The position numbers and the translations under genes were made by a program. Source: Actinomycetota bacterium (GTDB taxonomy: Bacteria > Actinomycetota > Acidimicrobiia > Acidimicrobiales > Iamiaceae). Taken from it: a stretch of 64,000 nucleotides of DNA. Positions within the stretch are counted from its first letter, which is position 1, and the number at the start of each line of letters is the position of its first letter. This document shows, one piece after another, positions 1-7,573 of the stretch. Location: assembly GCA_019639075.1 (NCBI GenBank), contig JAHBSO010000005.1, forward strand, positions 114,811-178,810, read 5' to 3'. The notes beneath the pieces are model-generated. The model did no database searches. It saw only the letters and a list, made by a program, of their open reading frames with translations, and was not told the origin of the DNA.

Positions 1-121
1 GGTCCGCTACACCGGCGCGTTCGACGACCCGGGGTCGTCCGACGACGGCACCGACGCCGTCGAGGCCCGCGTGGTCCTCGGCGATCACGCCGACCTGGTC
101 GCTGCGCTCGGCATCGGATGA
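1..121 (+). CDS. C-terminal end of an unidentified protein (partial)
   Basis: An open frame beginning at base 2 runs in from the window edge and stops at TGA 119-121. The visible 39 residues are acidic and end in ADLVAALGIG. There is too little to assign a family. It is followed after 16 bases by the GTG start of the next gene on the same strand, so the two may be co-transcribed. Confidence 0.5.
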   Translation, partial: VRYTGAFDDPGSSDDGTDAVEARVVLGDHADLVAALGIG

Positions 122-137
122 GCGGCGGGCCGCGGCC

Positions 138-1250
138 GTGACCATGCCGGTGAACGTCTTCGGGCGTCGGTCCGAGGTCGCCGACGTCGCGTACCGGCTG
201 GTCGGGGCGCTGGACGACGCGAAGGTCGAGCTGGCGGGTACGACGGCGGCCCGGGTGTCGGGGCGGCTGCCCGGCGGGTCGACCGTGATCGTCGACGTCA
301 CCACCGAACACCTCCGGGGCGAGCAGGGCGCGGCCCAGCGCGCCGGGATGACCGACTGGTTGTCGCAGCCGGAGCTCGTCGGCTCCGGGAGGGCATCGGC
401 CCTGGCCCTCGTCCCGGACCTGCACGTCTCGATCTCGTTCACGATCGACGACGGTGCGGACCAGGATGCGGTCGACGCCGTCGTCGAGCTGGCGGTCCGG
501 TGCGCGGCCTGGACCGACGGACTGGTGCTGGCGATGGCCTCGGGGGTCGTGCTGGGTCCTGACGGGTCGGTGTGGCTCGAGCCTCGGGGGGTGCCGACGC
601 CCGCAGCCCGGATGGACGACGATCCGCTCGACGGTCTCGACCCGCTCGTGCGGGAGGCCCGGGCGGTGCTGGACCGTGAAGGGGTCCCCGAGGGCGGCGT
701 CGTGCTCGATGCGCAGCTGACCGACGCCGTGCCGGCCGCCGACCCACCGGCGGTGGACCGGGTCGGACGTCGCCTCGTGGTCACCGCCGCGGTCGCGGCA
801 CGGTCGCTGGCCGAGACCGAGGGTCGGAACCTCGACGCCGCCCGGACCGGTCTCCTCGACTGGGTGGAGGACACCGGTGCCGCGGTCGAGCTGGAACCGT
901 GGGAGGCGTCCCTGCTCGACGCGCCGGCCGGTGGGCTCTCCGAACGGGACCGCATCGACGGCGCCTGGCGGACCGAGGCGGCGGTCGTGCTGGCGTGGGC
1001 GCTGGGCTTGGTCGAGCTGCCGCCGGCGGACCGCATCGCCGACCCCGGCGCACTGTTCGACGCCGTCGGCCTGCCGTCGACGGAGCGCACGACGTCGATC
1101 CTCGAAAGCGCGGTCCTGCGACCGACGACGGACCTCCTCGGACTCCGGGACGACCTGGCCGAGCTGCGCTCGACAGGCAGCATCGGCGTCGAGCGGTCCC
1201 GGGCGGCCGAGTGGCTGGCCGACGGGGGCTCGTTCGGCCGCATCGCCTGA
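138..1250 (+). CDS. Hypothetical protein, 370 aa
   Basis: I do not recognise a family. The reading frame opens with GTG at 138; an ATG two codons later is an alternative. The protein is soluble and rich in Ala, Asp, Val and Glu. It has no signal peptide, membrane segment or catalytic signature. Its N-terminal part (about residues 1-130) reads like an alternating beta/alpha domain. It sits just downstream of a truncated gene and 64 bases upstream of the aldehyde dehydrogenase. Codon use matches the neighbours, so the frame is very likely real. Confidence 0.7.
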   Translation: MTMPVNVFGRRSEVADVAYRLVGALDDAKVELAGTTAARVSGRLPGGSTVIVDVTTEHLRGEQGAAQRAGMTDWLSQPELVGSGRASALALVPDLHVSISFTIDDGADQDAVDAVVELAVRCAAWTDGLVLAMASGVVLGPDGSVWLEPRGVPTPAARMDDDPLDGLDPLVREARAVLDREGVPEGGVVLDAQLTDAVPAADPPAVDRVGRRLVVTAAVAARSLAETEGRNLDAARTGLLDWVEDTGAAVELEPWEASLLDAPAGGLSERDRIDGAWRTEAAVVLAWALGLVELPPADRIADPGALFDAVGLPSTERTTSILESAVLRPTTDLLGLRDDLAELRSTGSIGVERSRAAEWLADGGSFGRIA

Positions 1251-1314
1251 TCCGGCCACAGCGGGGTACCGTTCGCACCGGGCTCGTCGACGGACGGCCG
1301 ACCTGGAGGTTCCC

Positions 1315-2718
1315 ATGAGCAGCGACCGCGCCAAGGCCCGGACCGAGACCGTCGAGGAGGTGCGCGAGCGCCTCGGGGAGACCTTCGAGAGCGGCCGCAC
1401 CACCAACGTCGTCTGGCGGGAACGCCAGCTGAAGGCCGTGATCACCCTCGTGGAGAAGCACGAGAAGGAGCTGACCGAGGCGATGGCCGCCGACCTCGGC
1501 AAGCCCGCGTTCGAGGGTTGGCTCACCGACCTGCTCACCACGAGGGACGAGGCCAAGTACGCGCTCAAGCACCTCGACGACTGGATGAAGGCGACGAAGC
1601 ACGCGGTGCCGTCGGTCGCTCAGCCGGGCAAGGCGTGGACCCAGTCCCAGCCGCTCGGCACCGTGCTGGTGATCGCGCCGTGGAACTACCCCGTGCAGCT
1701 CCTCCTGTCACCGTTGGTGGGTGCCCTGGCGGCCGGCAACACCGTGGTGCTGAAGCCGTCGGAGCTGGCGCCGGCGACGTCCGCGGTCCTCGCCGAGCTG
1801 GTGCCGCAGCACCTGGATCCCGACGCGGTCGCCGTGGTCGAGGGCGGGGTCGACGTCACCACCGAGCTGCTCGACCAGCCGTGGGACCACATCCTGTTCA
1901 CCGGCAGCACCCGGGTCGGTCAGGTGGTGATGGAGGCGGCGGCCAAGCACCTCACCCCGGTCACCCTCGAGCTCGGCGGCAAGAGCCCGACGATCGTCGC
2001 CGGCGACGCCGACCTGAAGGTCGCCGCCCGCCGCATCGCCTGGGCCAAGTGGCTGAACGCCGGCCAGACCTGCGTGGCACCGGACTACGTGCTGGTCGAG
2101 GAGCACGTCGCCGACACGTTCACCCGGCACGTGGTCGAGGAGCTGGCGTCGGTGCGTGACCGGGCCGAGCCGACCTCGATCGTGAACTCGTCGCACCTGG
2201 CCCGGCTCGAGGGCCTGCTCGACGGGCACGGCGGCGAGGAGCTGCTGCCCCGCAAGGTGGACGCCGACAGCCGCACGTTCGCCCCGGTCGTGGTGCGCGA
2301 GCCCGACCTGGACTCGCCGCTGATGCAGGAGGAGATCTTCGGTCCGATCCTGCCGATCGTCTCGGTCGAGTCGGTGGCCGACGCCGTGAAGTTCGTCAAC
2401 AAGCGTCCTCGCCCCTTGGCCCTGTACGTCTTCAGCGAGTCCGGCGACACGTCGTCCGACGTGCTGTGGCGGACCACGTCGGGTTCGGCCTGCGTGAACC
2501 ACGCCGTGTACCAGGTGGCGATCCCGTCGATGCCGTTCGGCGGCGTGGGCCCGAGCGGCATGGGCGCCTACCACGGCAAGGCCGGCTTCGACACGTTCAG
2601 CCACACCAAGTCGATCCTGCGCCGGCCGACCAAGGGCGACATGAAGGTCGCCTACGCGCCGTACTCGGGCATGGTGCAGAAGGTCATGCGCATGGTCACG
2701 CGCTGGCCCTCCCGCTGA
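1315..2718 (+). CDS. Aldehyde dehydrogenase, class 3-like
   Basis: This 467-residue protein is an NAD(P)-dependent aldehyde dehydrogenase that oxidises aldehydes to acids in the cytoplasm. The catalytic pair is visible: Glu219 in LELGGK and the nucleophile Cys253 in NAGQTC. The NAGQTCVAP signature and short length resemble the ALDH3/coniferyl-aldehyde group rather than ALDH1/2. The start is the ATG at 1315 because GGAGG lies 5 bases upstream. The stop is 2 bases from the start of the LLM oxidoreductase, suggesting an operon. The substrate cannot be read from the sequence. Long-chain or aromatic aldehydes are typical for the family. Confidence 0.92.
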   Translation: MSSDRAKARTETVEEVRERLGETFESGRTTNVVWRERQLKAVITLVEKHEKELTEAMAADLGKPAFEGWLTDLLTTRDEAKYALKHLDDWMKATKHAVPSVAQPGKAWTQSQPLGTVLVIAPWNYPVQLLLSPLVGALAAGNTVVLKPSELAPATSAVLAELVPQHLDPDAVAVVEGGVDVTTELLDQPWDHILFTGSTRVGQVVMEAAAKHLTPVTLELGGKSPTIVAGDADLKVAARRIAWAKWLNAGQTCVAPDYVLVEEHVADTFTRHVVEELASVRDRAEPTSIVNSSHLARLEGLLDGHGGEELLPRKVDADSRTFAPVVVREPDLDSPLMQEEIFGPILPIVSVESVADAVKFVNKRPRPLALYVFSESGDTSSDVLWRTTSGSACVNHAVYQVAIPSMPFGGVGPSGMGAYHGKAGFDTFSHTKSILRRPTKGDMKVAYAPYSGMVQKVMRMVTRWPSR

Positions 2719-2720
2719 CG

Positions 2721-3599
2721 ATGGAGGTCGGCGTCTTCGTCCCGATCGGCACCGGCAACGCCGAACCGGATCTGCTGCGGGCGCTGGGTCCGGCGATCGA
2801 GGAGCGCGGCTTCGAATCGGTGTGGGTGCCCGAGCACGTCGTGCTCTTCGACGACTACGCGTCGTCGTACCCCTACGCCGCCGACGGGCGGATGCCGGGC
2901 GGGGCCGAGTTCGGCATGTCCGACCCGCTCACCGCGCTCACGTTCCTCGCCGCGGTGACCGATCGCATCCGCCTCGGCACCGCCATCTGCCTCCTGCCGC
3001 AGCGGTCGCCGGTGTACACGGCCAAGCAGGCGGCCGACCTCGACCGCCTCTCGGGTGGTCGGTTCGAGCTCGGCATCGGCGTCGGGTGGCTCCGGGAGGA
3101 GTTCGAGGCGCTCGGCGTGCCGTTCGAGCGTCGGGGTGCCCGGACCGACGAGTACCTCGCCGTGCTGCGGACCCTCTGGCAGGACGACGTCTCCGAGCAC
3201 CGCGGCGAGCTCTACGACCTGCCGCCGTGCCGCATGTACCCGAAGCCGGTGCAGACCCCGCACCCGCCGATCGTCGTCGGGGGCGAGAGCGACGCCGCGC
3301 TGCGGCGGGTCGCGCGCCACGGTGACGGCTGGTTCTCGTTCGACCGCCTCCCCGAGGACCTGCCCGAGGCGCTCGACCGCTTGGACGCCGCGCTCGACGC
3401 CGAGGGCCGGAAGCGCAGCGACGTGACCGTGACCGTGAGCCCGTACTTCAAGCCGGTCGGCCCGGCCGAGGTCGCCGGCTACGCCGAACTGGGCGTCGAC
3501 CGCCTCGTCGTCGTCGCCCTCGCCTTCGACCACGACTCGATGCACCAGCAGTTCGACGCCCTCGTCGCCGGCGTGCTCGAACCCGCCCGCGCCGGCTGA
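2721..3599 (+). CDS. LLM-class F420-dependent oxidoreductase
   Basis: This 292-residue TIM-barrel protein belongs to the luciferase-like monooxygenase superfamily. The sequence matches the actinobacterial Rv-type TIGR03619 group, whose members usually use cofactor F420. Recognisable stretches are WVPEHV near residue 35, the barrel segment RIRLGTAICLLPQR, and GGRFELGIGVGW near residue 115. It starts with ATG 2 bases after the aldehyde dehydrogenase stop, so the pair is probably translated together. A joint oxidation pathway is an inference. The substrate is unknown, and use of FMN instead of F420 cannot be excluded. Confidence 0.88.
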   Translation: MEVGVFVPIGTGNAEPDLLRALGPAIEERGFESVWVPEHVVLFDDYASSYPYAADGRMPGGAEFGMSDPLTALTFLAAVTDRIRLGTAICLLPQRSPVYTAKQAADLDRLSGGRFELGIGVGWLREEFEALGVPFERRGARTDEYLAVLRTLWQDDVSEHRGELYDLPPCRMYPKPVQTPHPPIVVGGESDAALRRVARHGDGWFSFDRLPEDLPEALDRLDAALDAEGRKRSDVTVTVSPYFKPVGPAEVAGYAELGVDRLVVVALAFDHDSMHQQFDALVAGVLEPARAG

Positions 3600-3677
3600 T
3601 CCACACCGCTCTCGCAGTGGCCCGGGCCTGCCTAAGGTGACCCGGCCGACCACCGCCACCCGAGAGGCCCGCCCGAC

Positions 3678-4538
3678 ATGACCGATCCCGCCGTCGACCT
3701 TCCGCTCACGGGCCAGGGGGCCCTCGTCACCGGGGGAGGGTCCGGCATCGGCCTGGCGGTGGCCCGGCAGCTCGCCGAGGCGGGTGCGGTCGTGACGATC
3801 TGCGGCCGGACCGAGGCGAGGCTGACCGACGCCGTGGCCCAGCTGTCGGCCGACCTCCCCGACGCGTCGGTGCACGCCGCCGTCGCCGACGTCACCGACG
3901 AGGACGCTGTCGCCGCCGCGGTCCGGGCCGCCGACGAGCGGGCCCCGTCGGGCCTGCGCGCCGTGGTCGCGAGCGCGGGCGGCAGCGAGTCGATCGGCCC
4001 GGTGACCCACCTCGACCGCGAGACGTGGGACCGTACGATCGCCATGAACCTCACCGGCGTGATGCTCAGCTTGAAGCACGGGGCGGCGGCCATGGTCCGC
4101 AACGGGGGCGGCTCGTTCGTGGCCATCTCGTCGATCGCCGCCGCGCTGCCCCACCCGTGGTTCGGGGCCTACGGCCCGTCGAAGGCCGGCATCGACCAGC
4201 TGTGCCGGCAGGCCGCCGACGAGCTGGGCCCGAGCGACGTCCGGGTCAACACGGTGAACCCGGGCCTGATCGACACCGACATGGTCGAGTTCATCACCGC
4301 GGGCGGTCCGGTGCTGGAGAGCTACGCGGAGAACACGCCGCTCGGGCGGTTCGGCCGTCCCGACGACATCGCTGCGCTCGTCCGGTTCCTGGTCGGTCCC
4401 GAAGCGACCTGGCTGACCGGCCAGAACATCACCGTCGACGGTGGCCAGTCGCTGCGCCGCGGCCCGAGCCTGGCATCGGTCCTCGGGCCGGTGTTCGGCG
4501 AGGACGGGCTCCGTGGCGTCGTCCCGTCGGACTCCTGA
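3678..4538 (+). CDS. SDR family NAD(P)-dependent oxidoreductase
   Basis: This is a 286-residue classical short-chain dehydrogenase/reductase with a Rossmann fold. The cofactor motif GGGSGIG lies at residues 19-25. The catalytic Ser is in AISS, and Tyr165 and Lys169 form YGPSK. The C-terminal GQNITVDGG strand is typical of FabG-like members. The usual NNAG motif appears as ASAGG. A TAAGGT hexamer about 45 bases upstream may be its -10 box. It is separated from the preceding pair by 78 bases and probably has its own promoter. The substrate is unknown. Confidence 0.9.
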   Translation: MTDPAVDLPLTGQGALVTGGGSGIGLAVARQLAEAGAVVTICGRTEARLTDAVAQLSADLPDASVHAAVADVTDEDAVAAAVRAADERAPSGLRAVVASAGGSESIGPVTHLDRETWDRTIAMNLTGVMLSLKHGAAAMVRNGGGSFVAISSIAAALPHPWFGAYGPSKAGIDQLCRQAADELGPSDVRVNTVNPGLIDTDMVEFITAGGPVLESYAENTPLGRFGRPDDIAALVRFLVGPEATWLTGQNITVDGGQSLRRGPSLASVLGPVFGEDGLRGVVPSDS

Positions 4539-4713
4539 CCCGCTGGTTCAGGACGAGAGGATGGGTACAACTGATGGTCGAGGGAACTGCCGGCGGGTTG
4601 TGGCGACAGCATGGGTGTGAAGTTTGGCCGCCCGATCGGTGGCGGTGCGACTGCCGCGACGAGTTCCCATTGCGCCGGCGTCGGGGCGAGCCGCGTCGTT
4701 CTCCTTGGGCCCG

Positions 4714-4719
4714 TAGCAT
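4714..4719 (+). promoter_or_regulatory. Candidate -10 hexamer (TAGCAT) of a leaderless gene
   Basis: TAGCAT ends 6 bases before the GTG start at 4726, and no Shine-Dalgarno sequence is present. This suggests that transcription starts at the start codon. No clear -35 box is seen. Confidence 0.45.
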
Positions 4720-4725
4720 GGCGAC

Positions 4726-4911
4726 GTGACCGACGTGCCGTTCGAACGGGTGCTGACCCGCGAAGAGTTCAACGAGATGCTGCGCGACGCGCCACCCCCT
4801 TCGTCCGATGACGTGTCGATCACGAGTGATGGACGTCGGCTCGACTCGAAGGAAGCGGTGCTCGAGTTCTTCGCTCAGCTCGAGACCGAGCTCGCTTCCA
4901 AGGGGACGTAG
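4726..4911 (+). CDS. Small antitoxin-like protein, 61 aa
   Basis: This 61-residue acidic protein begins with GTG at 4726 directly behind a TAGCAT -10-like hexamer, so it is probably leaderless. It has no recognisable DNA-binding fold. Residues 1-22 (FERVLTREEFNEML) and 45-58 (EAVLEFFAQLETEL) look helical. It lies 9 bases upstream of a nucleotidyltransferase-like gene. The small-then-enzyme arrangement is typical of toxin-antitoxin pairs of the MNT or AbiE type, so an antitoxin role is inferred from context only. Confidence 0.6.
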   Translation: MTDVPFERVLTREEFNEMLRDAPPPSSDDVSITSDGRRLDSKEAVLEFFAQLETELASKGT

Positions 4912-4920
4912 GGCGCTCGG

Positions 4921-5442
4921 GTGGCTGGCGGACCACTACTCGATCGAGCTCGCATCATCGAGTGTCTCGACGAACACGGCGTGCAGTACCTGGTCGTTGG
5001 CGGCATCGGTGCCCAGCTCCACGGAGCGAGCCGGCCGACCGCGGACTTCGACTCGTTGCCGTCGACGTCGAAGGAGAACCTGGCACGCCTCGCTGCCGCG
5101 ATGAGGGAGCTGAACGCGTTCCTTCGGGTGGAGGGCCTCGATGACGACGAGACCCGTGCTCTCCCGACGAGGCTCGACGAGGAGTCGCTGGCTCGCATGG
5201 ACATCTCGACGTGGCGGACCGACGCAGGTGATCTCGATGTGCTGACGGCAATACCGACCCGAGATGGCGGCCGGGCGTTCTATGACGACCTTGCCGTTCG
5301 AGCGACGCCGATGCAGGTGGCCGGCGCCGTCGTGCGCGTGGCGTCGCTGCCCGACATCATCGCGTCGAAGGAATGGGCCGACCGCCCGAAGGACCGCGAA
5401 GCGCTCCCTGAGCTCCGGCGACTCTCCGGAGGAACGAGATGA
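4921..5442 (+). CDS. Nucleotidyltransferase-like protein, candidate toxin (AbiEii/MNT fold)
   Basis: This 173-residue protein has the minimal nucleotidyltransferase signature: GGIGAQLHG near residue 24 and the metal-binding pair in TADFDS near residue 40. A helical C-terminal region follows, including a SLPDIIASKEWADRPKD segment seen in nucleotidyltransferase-fold proteins of defence and toxin modules. It starts with GTG, 9 bases after a 61-residue partner. If active, it would transfer nucleotides to a protein or RNA target. The motif reads DFD followed by Ser-Leu-Pro. A stand-alone DUF-type nucleotidyltransferase is the alternative. Confidence 0.72.
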   Translation: MAGGPLLDRARIIECLDEHGVQYLVVGGIGAQLHGASRPTADFDSLPSTSKENLARLAAAMRELNAFLRVEGLDDDETRALPTRLDEESLARMDISTWRTDAGDLDVLTAIPTRDGGRAFYDDLAVRATPMQVAGAVVRVASLPDIIASKEWADRPKDREALPELRRLSGGTR

Positions 5443-5500
5443 CCGGCCATTGAGCTCGGACTCCTGACCCGCTCGACCGCCGCCCGGTCGGCCGAACGGG

Positions 5501-6154
5501 TCAGGCGGTGTGGTGCTCCAGGCCGGCGAAGACGTCGCCGTTGAGCGCGTAGGCGGCCCGGATCTCGTCGACGATGCGCACCTGCTCGTCGCCGTCCCAC
5601 GGGGCGGCGTCGAGCGCGGCCCGGTAGGCGTCCTTGAACGCGGTGAGGTCACCGAGCTGGTCGAACGATGCGAACCGCCCGCCGCGCTCGGGCGTGAGGT
5701 CGTAGGTGCGGGCCGCGATGCGCCCGATGAACTGACCGCCGGAGAGGTCGCCGAGGTAGCGGGTGTAGTGGTGGGCGACGTAGCCGCCGGTCCACGACGA
5801 GCCGACCTCGCGGAGGCGGGAGACGTAGCGCTCGGTCGCCGGGGTCGGCCGGTGCACGGTGCGCCATTCGGGCCCGACGAGCGCGTGGAGGTCGGCGGCC
5901 AGCGCGTCGGCCCGCAGCAGGCCCGGATGCAGGAACGGCTGGAGCACCGGGTCGTCGGCCACCGTCGGAGCGGGGGACTCGAGCGCCTCGTACGCGTAGG
6001 CGTGCTGGGCGAGCATGTCGGTGTAGCCGGCGAGGGGGAGGTGGCCGTCGACCAGCGCCGACATGAACGTCGAGGTCTCGGCGTCGCGGTGGTCGTCGGC
6101 GGTGCGCTCCCGCAGGATCGCTGAGAACGTCGCGTCGGTCTGGGCGGCGGACAT
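5501..6154 (-). CDS. hmuO: Biliverdin-producing heme oxygenase
   Basis: This 217-residue all-helical protein opens heme to biliverdin, CO and Fe2+. The proximal heme ligand is His22 in the ADDHRDAE segment, matching His20 of corynebacterial HmuO. The distal helix signature GDLSGGQ, which bends over the heme, is intact. The length is normal for the family. It lies 83 bases downstream of the DUF2470 gene on the same strand. DUF2470 also occurs in heme-handling proteins, so the pair probably recovers iron from heme. An inverted repeat between the two genes (6198-6211) may be an iron- or heme-responsive operator. Confidence 0.93.
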   Translation of the reverse strand: MSAAQTDATFSAILRERTADDHRDAETSTFMSALVDGHLPLAGYTDMLAQHAYAYEALESPAPTVADDPVLQPFLHPGLLRADALAADLHALVGPEWRTVHRPTPATERYVSRLREVGSSWTGGYVAHHYTRYLGDLSGGQFIGRIAARTYDLTPERGGRFASFDQLGDLTAFKDAYRAALDAAPWDGDEQVRIVDEIRAAYALNGDVFAGLEHHTA

Positions 6155-6197
6155 GCGGGGTGGTCTCCCTGGCTCGTCGATCTGGTAACCGCAGTGG

Positions 6198-6211
6198 CTA
6201 TCAGATGATAG
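6198..6211. promoter_or_regulatory. Inverted repeat upstream of heme oxygenase, candidate operator
   Basis: CTATCA-GA-TGATAG is a perfect 6-base inverted repeat in a locally AT-rich 84-base gap, 43 bases ahead of the heme oxygenase start. It does not resemble a DtxR or Fur box closely. The binding protein is unknown. Confidence 0.4.
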
Positions 6212-6237
6212 GGGAGCTTAACAAGTGCCGGATGAGG

Positions 6238-6558
6238 TCAGTGATCCTCGGCCCCGCGGGGCGTCACGCCCAGGGCGTCGCACGCCTCGTGGTACATCCG
6301 CACGACCTCGTGGCGGATCGTCGCCCGCTCGGTGACCTCGACCGCCCACGGCACCGTCACGTCGCGCTCGCCGTCGCCGCTCGTCACCCGGAACGTGGCC
6401 CCGGCGGGAGAGACGTCGGCCATCGTCGCGCCGGTCGCGTCGGGCGCGCCGCCGAGCGAGCGGGCGATGAGGAGGTTGTCCTCGGGGTGGTCGGTGTTCA
6501 TGTGCGCGGTGACCGCGGCGACGACCTCGGGGGTGAACGGGGACGTGGCGTTCGACAT
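6238..6558 (-). CDS. DUF2470 domain protein (heme-utilisation associated)
   Basis: This 106-residue protein consists almost entirely of the DUF2470 domain, the alpha/beta domain at the C-terminus of HugZ-type heme-degrading proteins. The diagnostic HMNTDHPEDNL segment falls at about residues 20-30 and VPW near residue 70. I chose ATG 6558; a GTG at 6567 would add three residues. It lies upstream of heme oxygenase on the same strand. Heme or flavin handling with that enzyme is an inference from family and context. Confidence 0.85.
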   Translation of the reverse strand: MSNATSPFTPEVVAAVTAHMNTDHPEDNLLIARSLGGAPDATGATMADVSPAGATFRVTSGDGERDVTVPWAVEVTERATIRHEVVRMYHEACDALGVTPRGAEDH

Positions 6559-6604
6559 CGCGGTCACCGTACCGACCCGTTCCGGGCGCGGTGGACGGCC
6601 GGGT

Positions 6605-7513
6605 TCAGGTCGACGCGATGAAGTCGACCAGGACCTGCGCGAGCTCGGGGCCCCGGTCCTCCTGGAGGAAGTGGCCGCCCCCCTCGATCGTGGTGTGGGC
6701 CTGGCCCTTCGTGCCCGGGATCTTGGCCAGGAACGGTGCCTCGCCGCCCTTGGTGATCGGGTCGCCGTCGCTGAAGCAGCAGAGGAACGGCTTGTCGAAG
6801 TTCTCGAGCACGGTCCACGCCGCCTGGTTGTCGACGCCGCCCGGGTCGTCGGGCGAGGTCGGGACGAGCGAGGGGAAGATCCGCGCGCCGGCCTTCGCCT
6901 CCTCGACCGGGAACGGCGCGTCGTAGCCGGCGATCACCTCCGGCGACAGGTCCGTCGTGGTGCCGCCGTTGATGATGAAGCCGACGGGGAACTGCTCGGT
7001 CGTCTGCGAGAAGTGCTGCCAGGCGAGGAAGGCCTCGCTGGACTCGCCGTGGCCGGTCGGCAGGCCGGTGTTGCCGATGGCGACGCGGGCGTAGCGGTCG
7101 GGTGCGGCGGCCACGAGGCGGAGCCCGACGAGGCCACCCCAGTCCTGGCCGAAGAACGTGATGTCGCGCAGGTCGAGGTGGTCGAAGAGCAGCTGGCGCA
7201 TCCACTCGACGTGGCGGGCGTACGTGTAGTCGTCCTTGGCCGTCGGCTTGTCGCTGCGACCGAAGCCGACCAGGTCCGGGGCCACCACCCGGTGGCCCGC
7301 GGCCACGAGCGGGCCGATCATCTTCCGGTAGAGGAAGCTCCACGACGGCTCGCCGTGCATGAGCAGCACCGGCGCGGCGTCCGCCGGCCCCTCGTCGAGG
7401 TAGGCGACGCGGAGCGTTCCGCCGTCACCGTCGTCGGCGTCGACGTAGTGCGGTTCGAAGGCGAAGTCGGGCAGGTCGGCGAAGGACTCGTCGGGGGTGC
7501 GGTAGGTGTCCAT
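6605..7513 (-). CDS. dhmA: Haloalkane dehalogenase (alpha/beta hydrolase, HLD-I type)
   Basis: This 302-residue alpha/beta hydrolase carries the haloalkane dehalogenase signatures. HGEPSW forms the oxyanion region (residues 53-58). The nucleophile Asp124 and halide-stabilising Trp125 are in GQDWGG, numbered as in DhlA. An acid Asp is in SDGDPIT and the catalytic His in GGGHFLQ. This order (Asp-Asp-His with the acid after strand 7) defines subfamily I. It would hydrolyse haloalkanes to an alcohol, halide and proton. Epoxide hydrolases share the fold, but their loop motifs differ. It lies 60 bases downstream of the arylsulfatase stop. Confidence 0.9.
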   Translation of the reverse strand: MDTYRTPDESFADLPDFAFEPHYVDADDGDGGTLRVAYLDEGPADAAPVLLMHGEPSWSFLYRKMIGPLVAAGHRVVAPDLVGFGRSDKPTAKDDYTYARHVEWMRQLLFDHLDLRDITFFGQDWGGLVGLRLVAAAPDRYARVAIGNTGLPTGHGESSEAFLAWQHFSQTTEQFPVGFIINGGTTTDLSPEVIAGYDAPFPVEEAKAGARIFPSLVPTSPDDPGGVDNQAAWTVLENFDKPFLCCFSDGDPITKGGEAPFLAKIPGTKGQAHTTIEGGGHFLQEDRGPELAQVLVDFIAST

Positions 7514-7573
7514 GGGTGGCTCCTGGGTGCGGGATGGGCGGGTCGTGGGTGTGGGGTCGTCAGCGGTCGGCGG

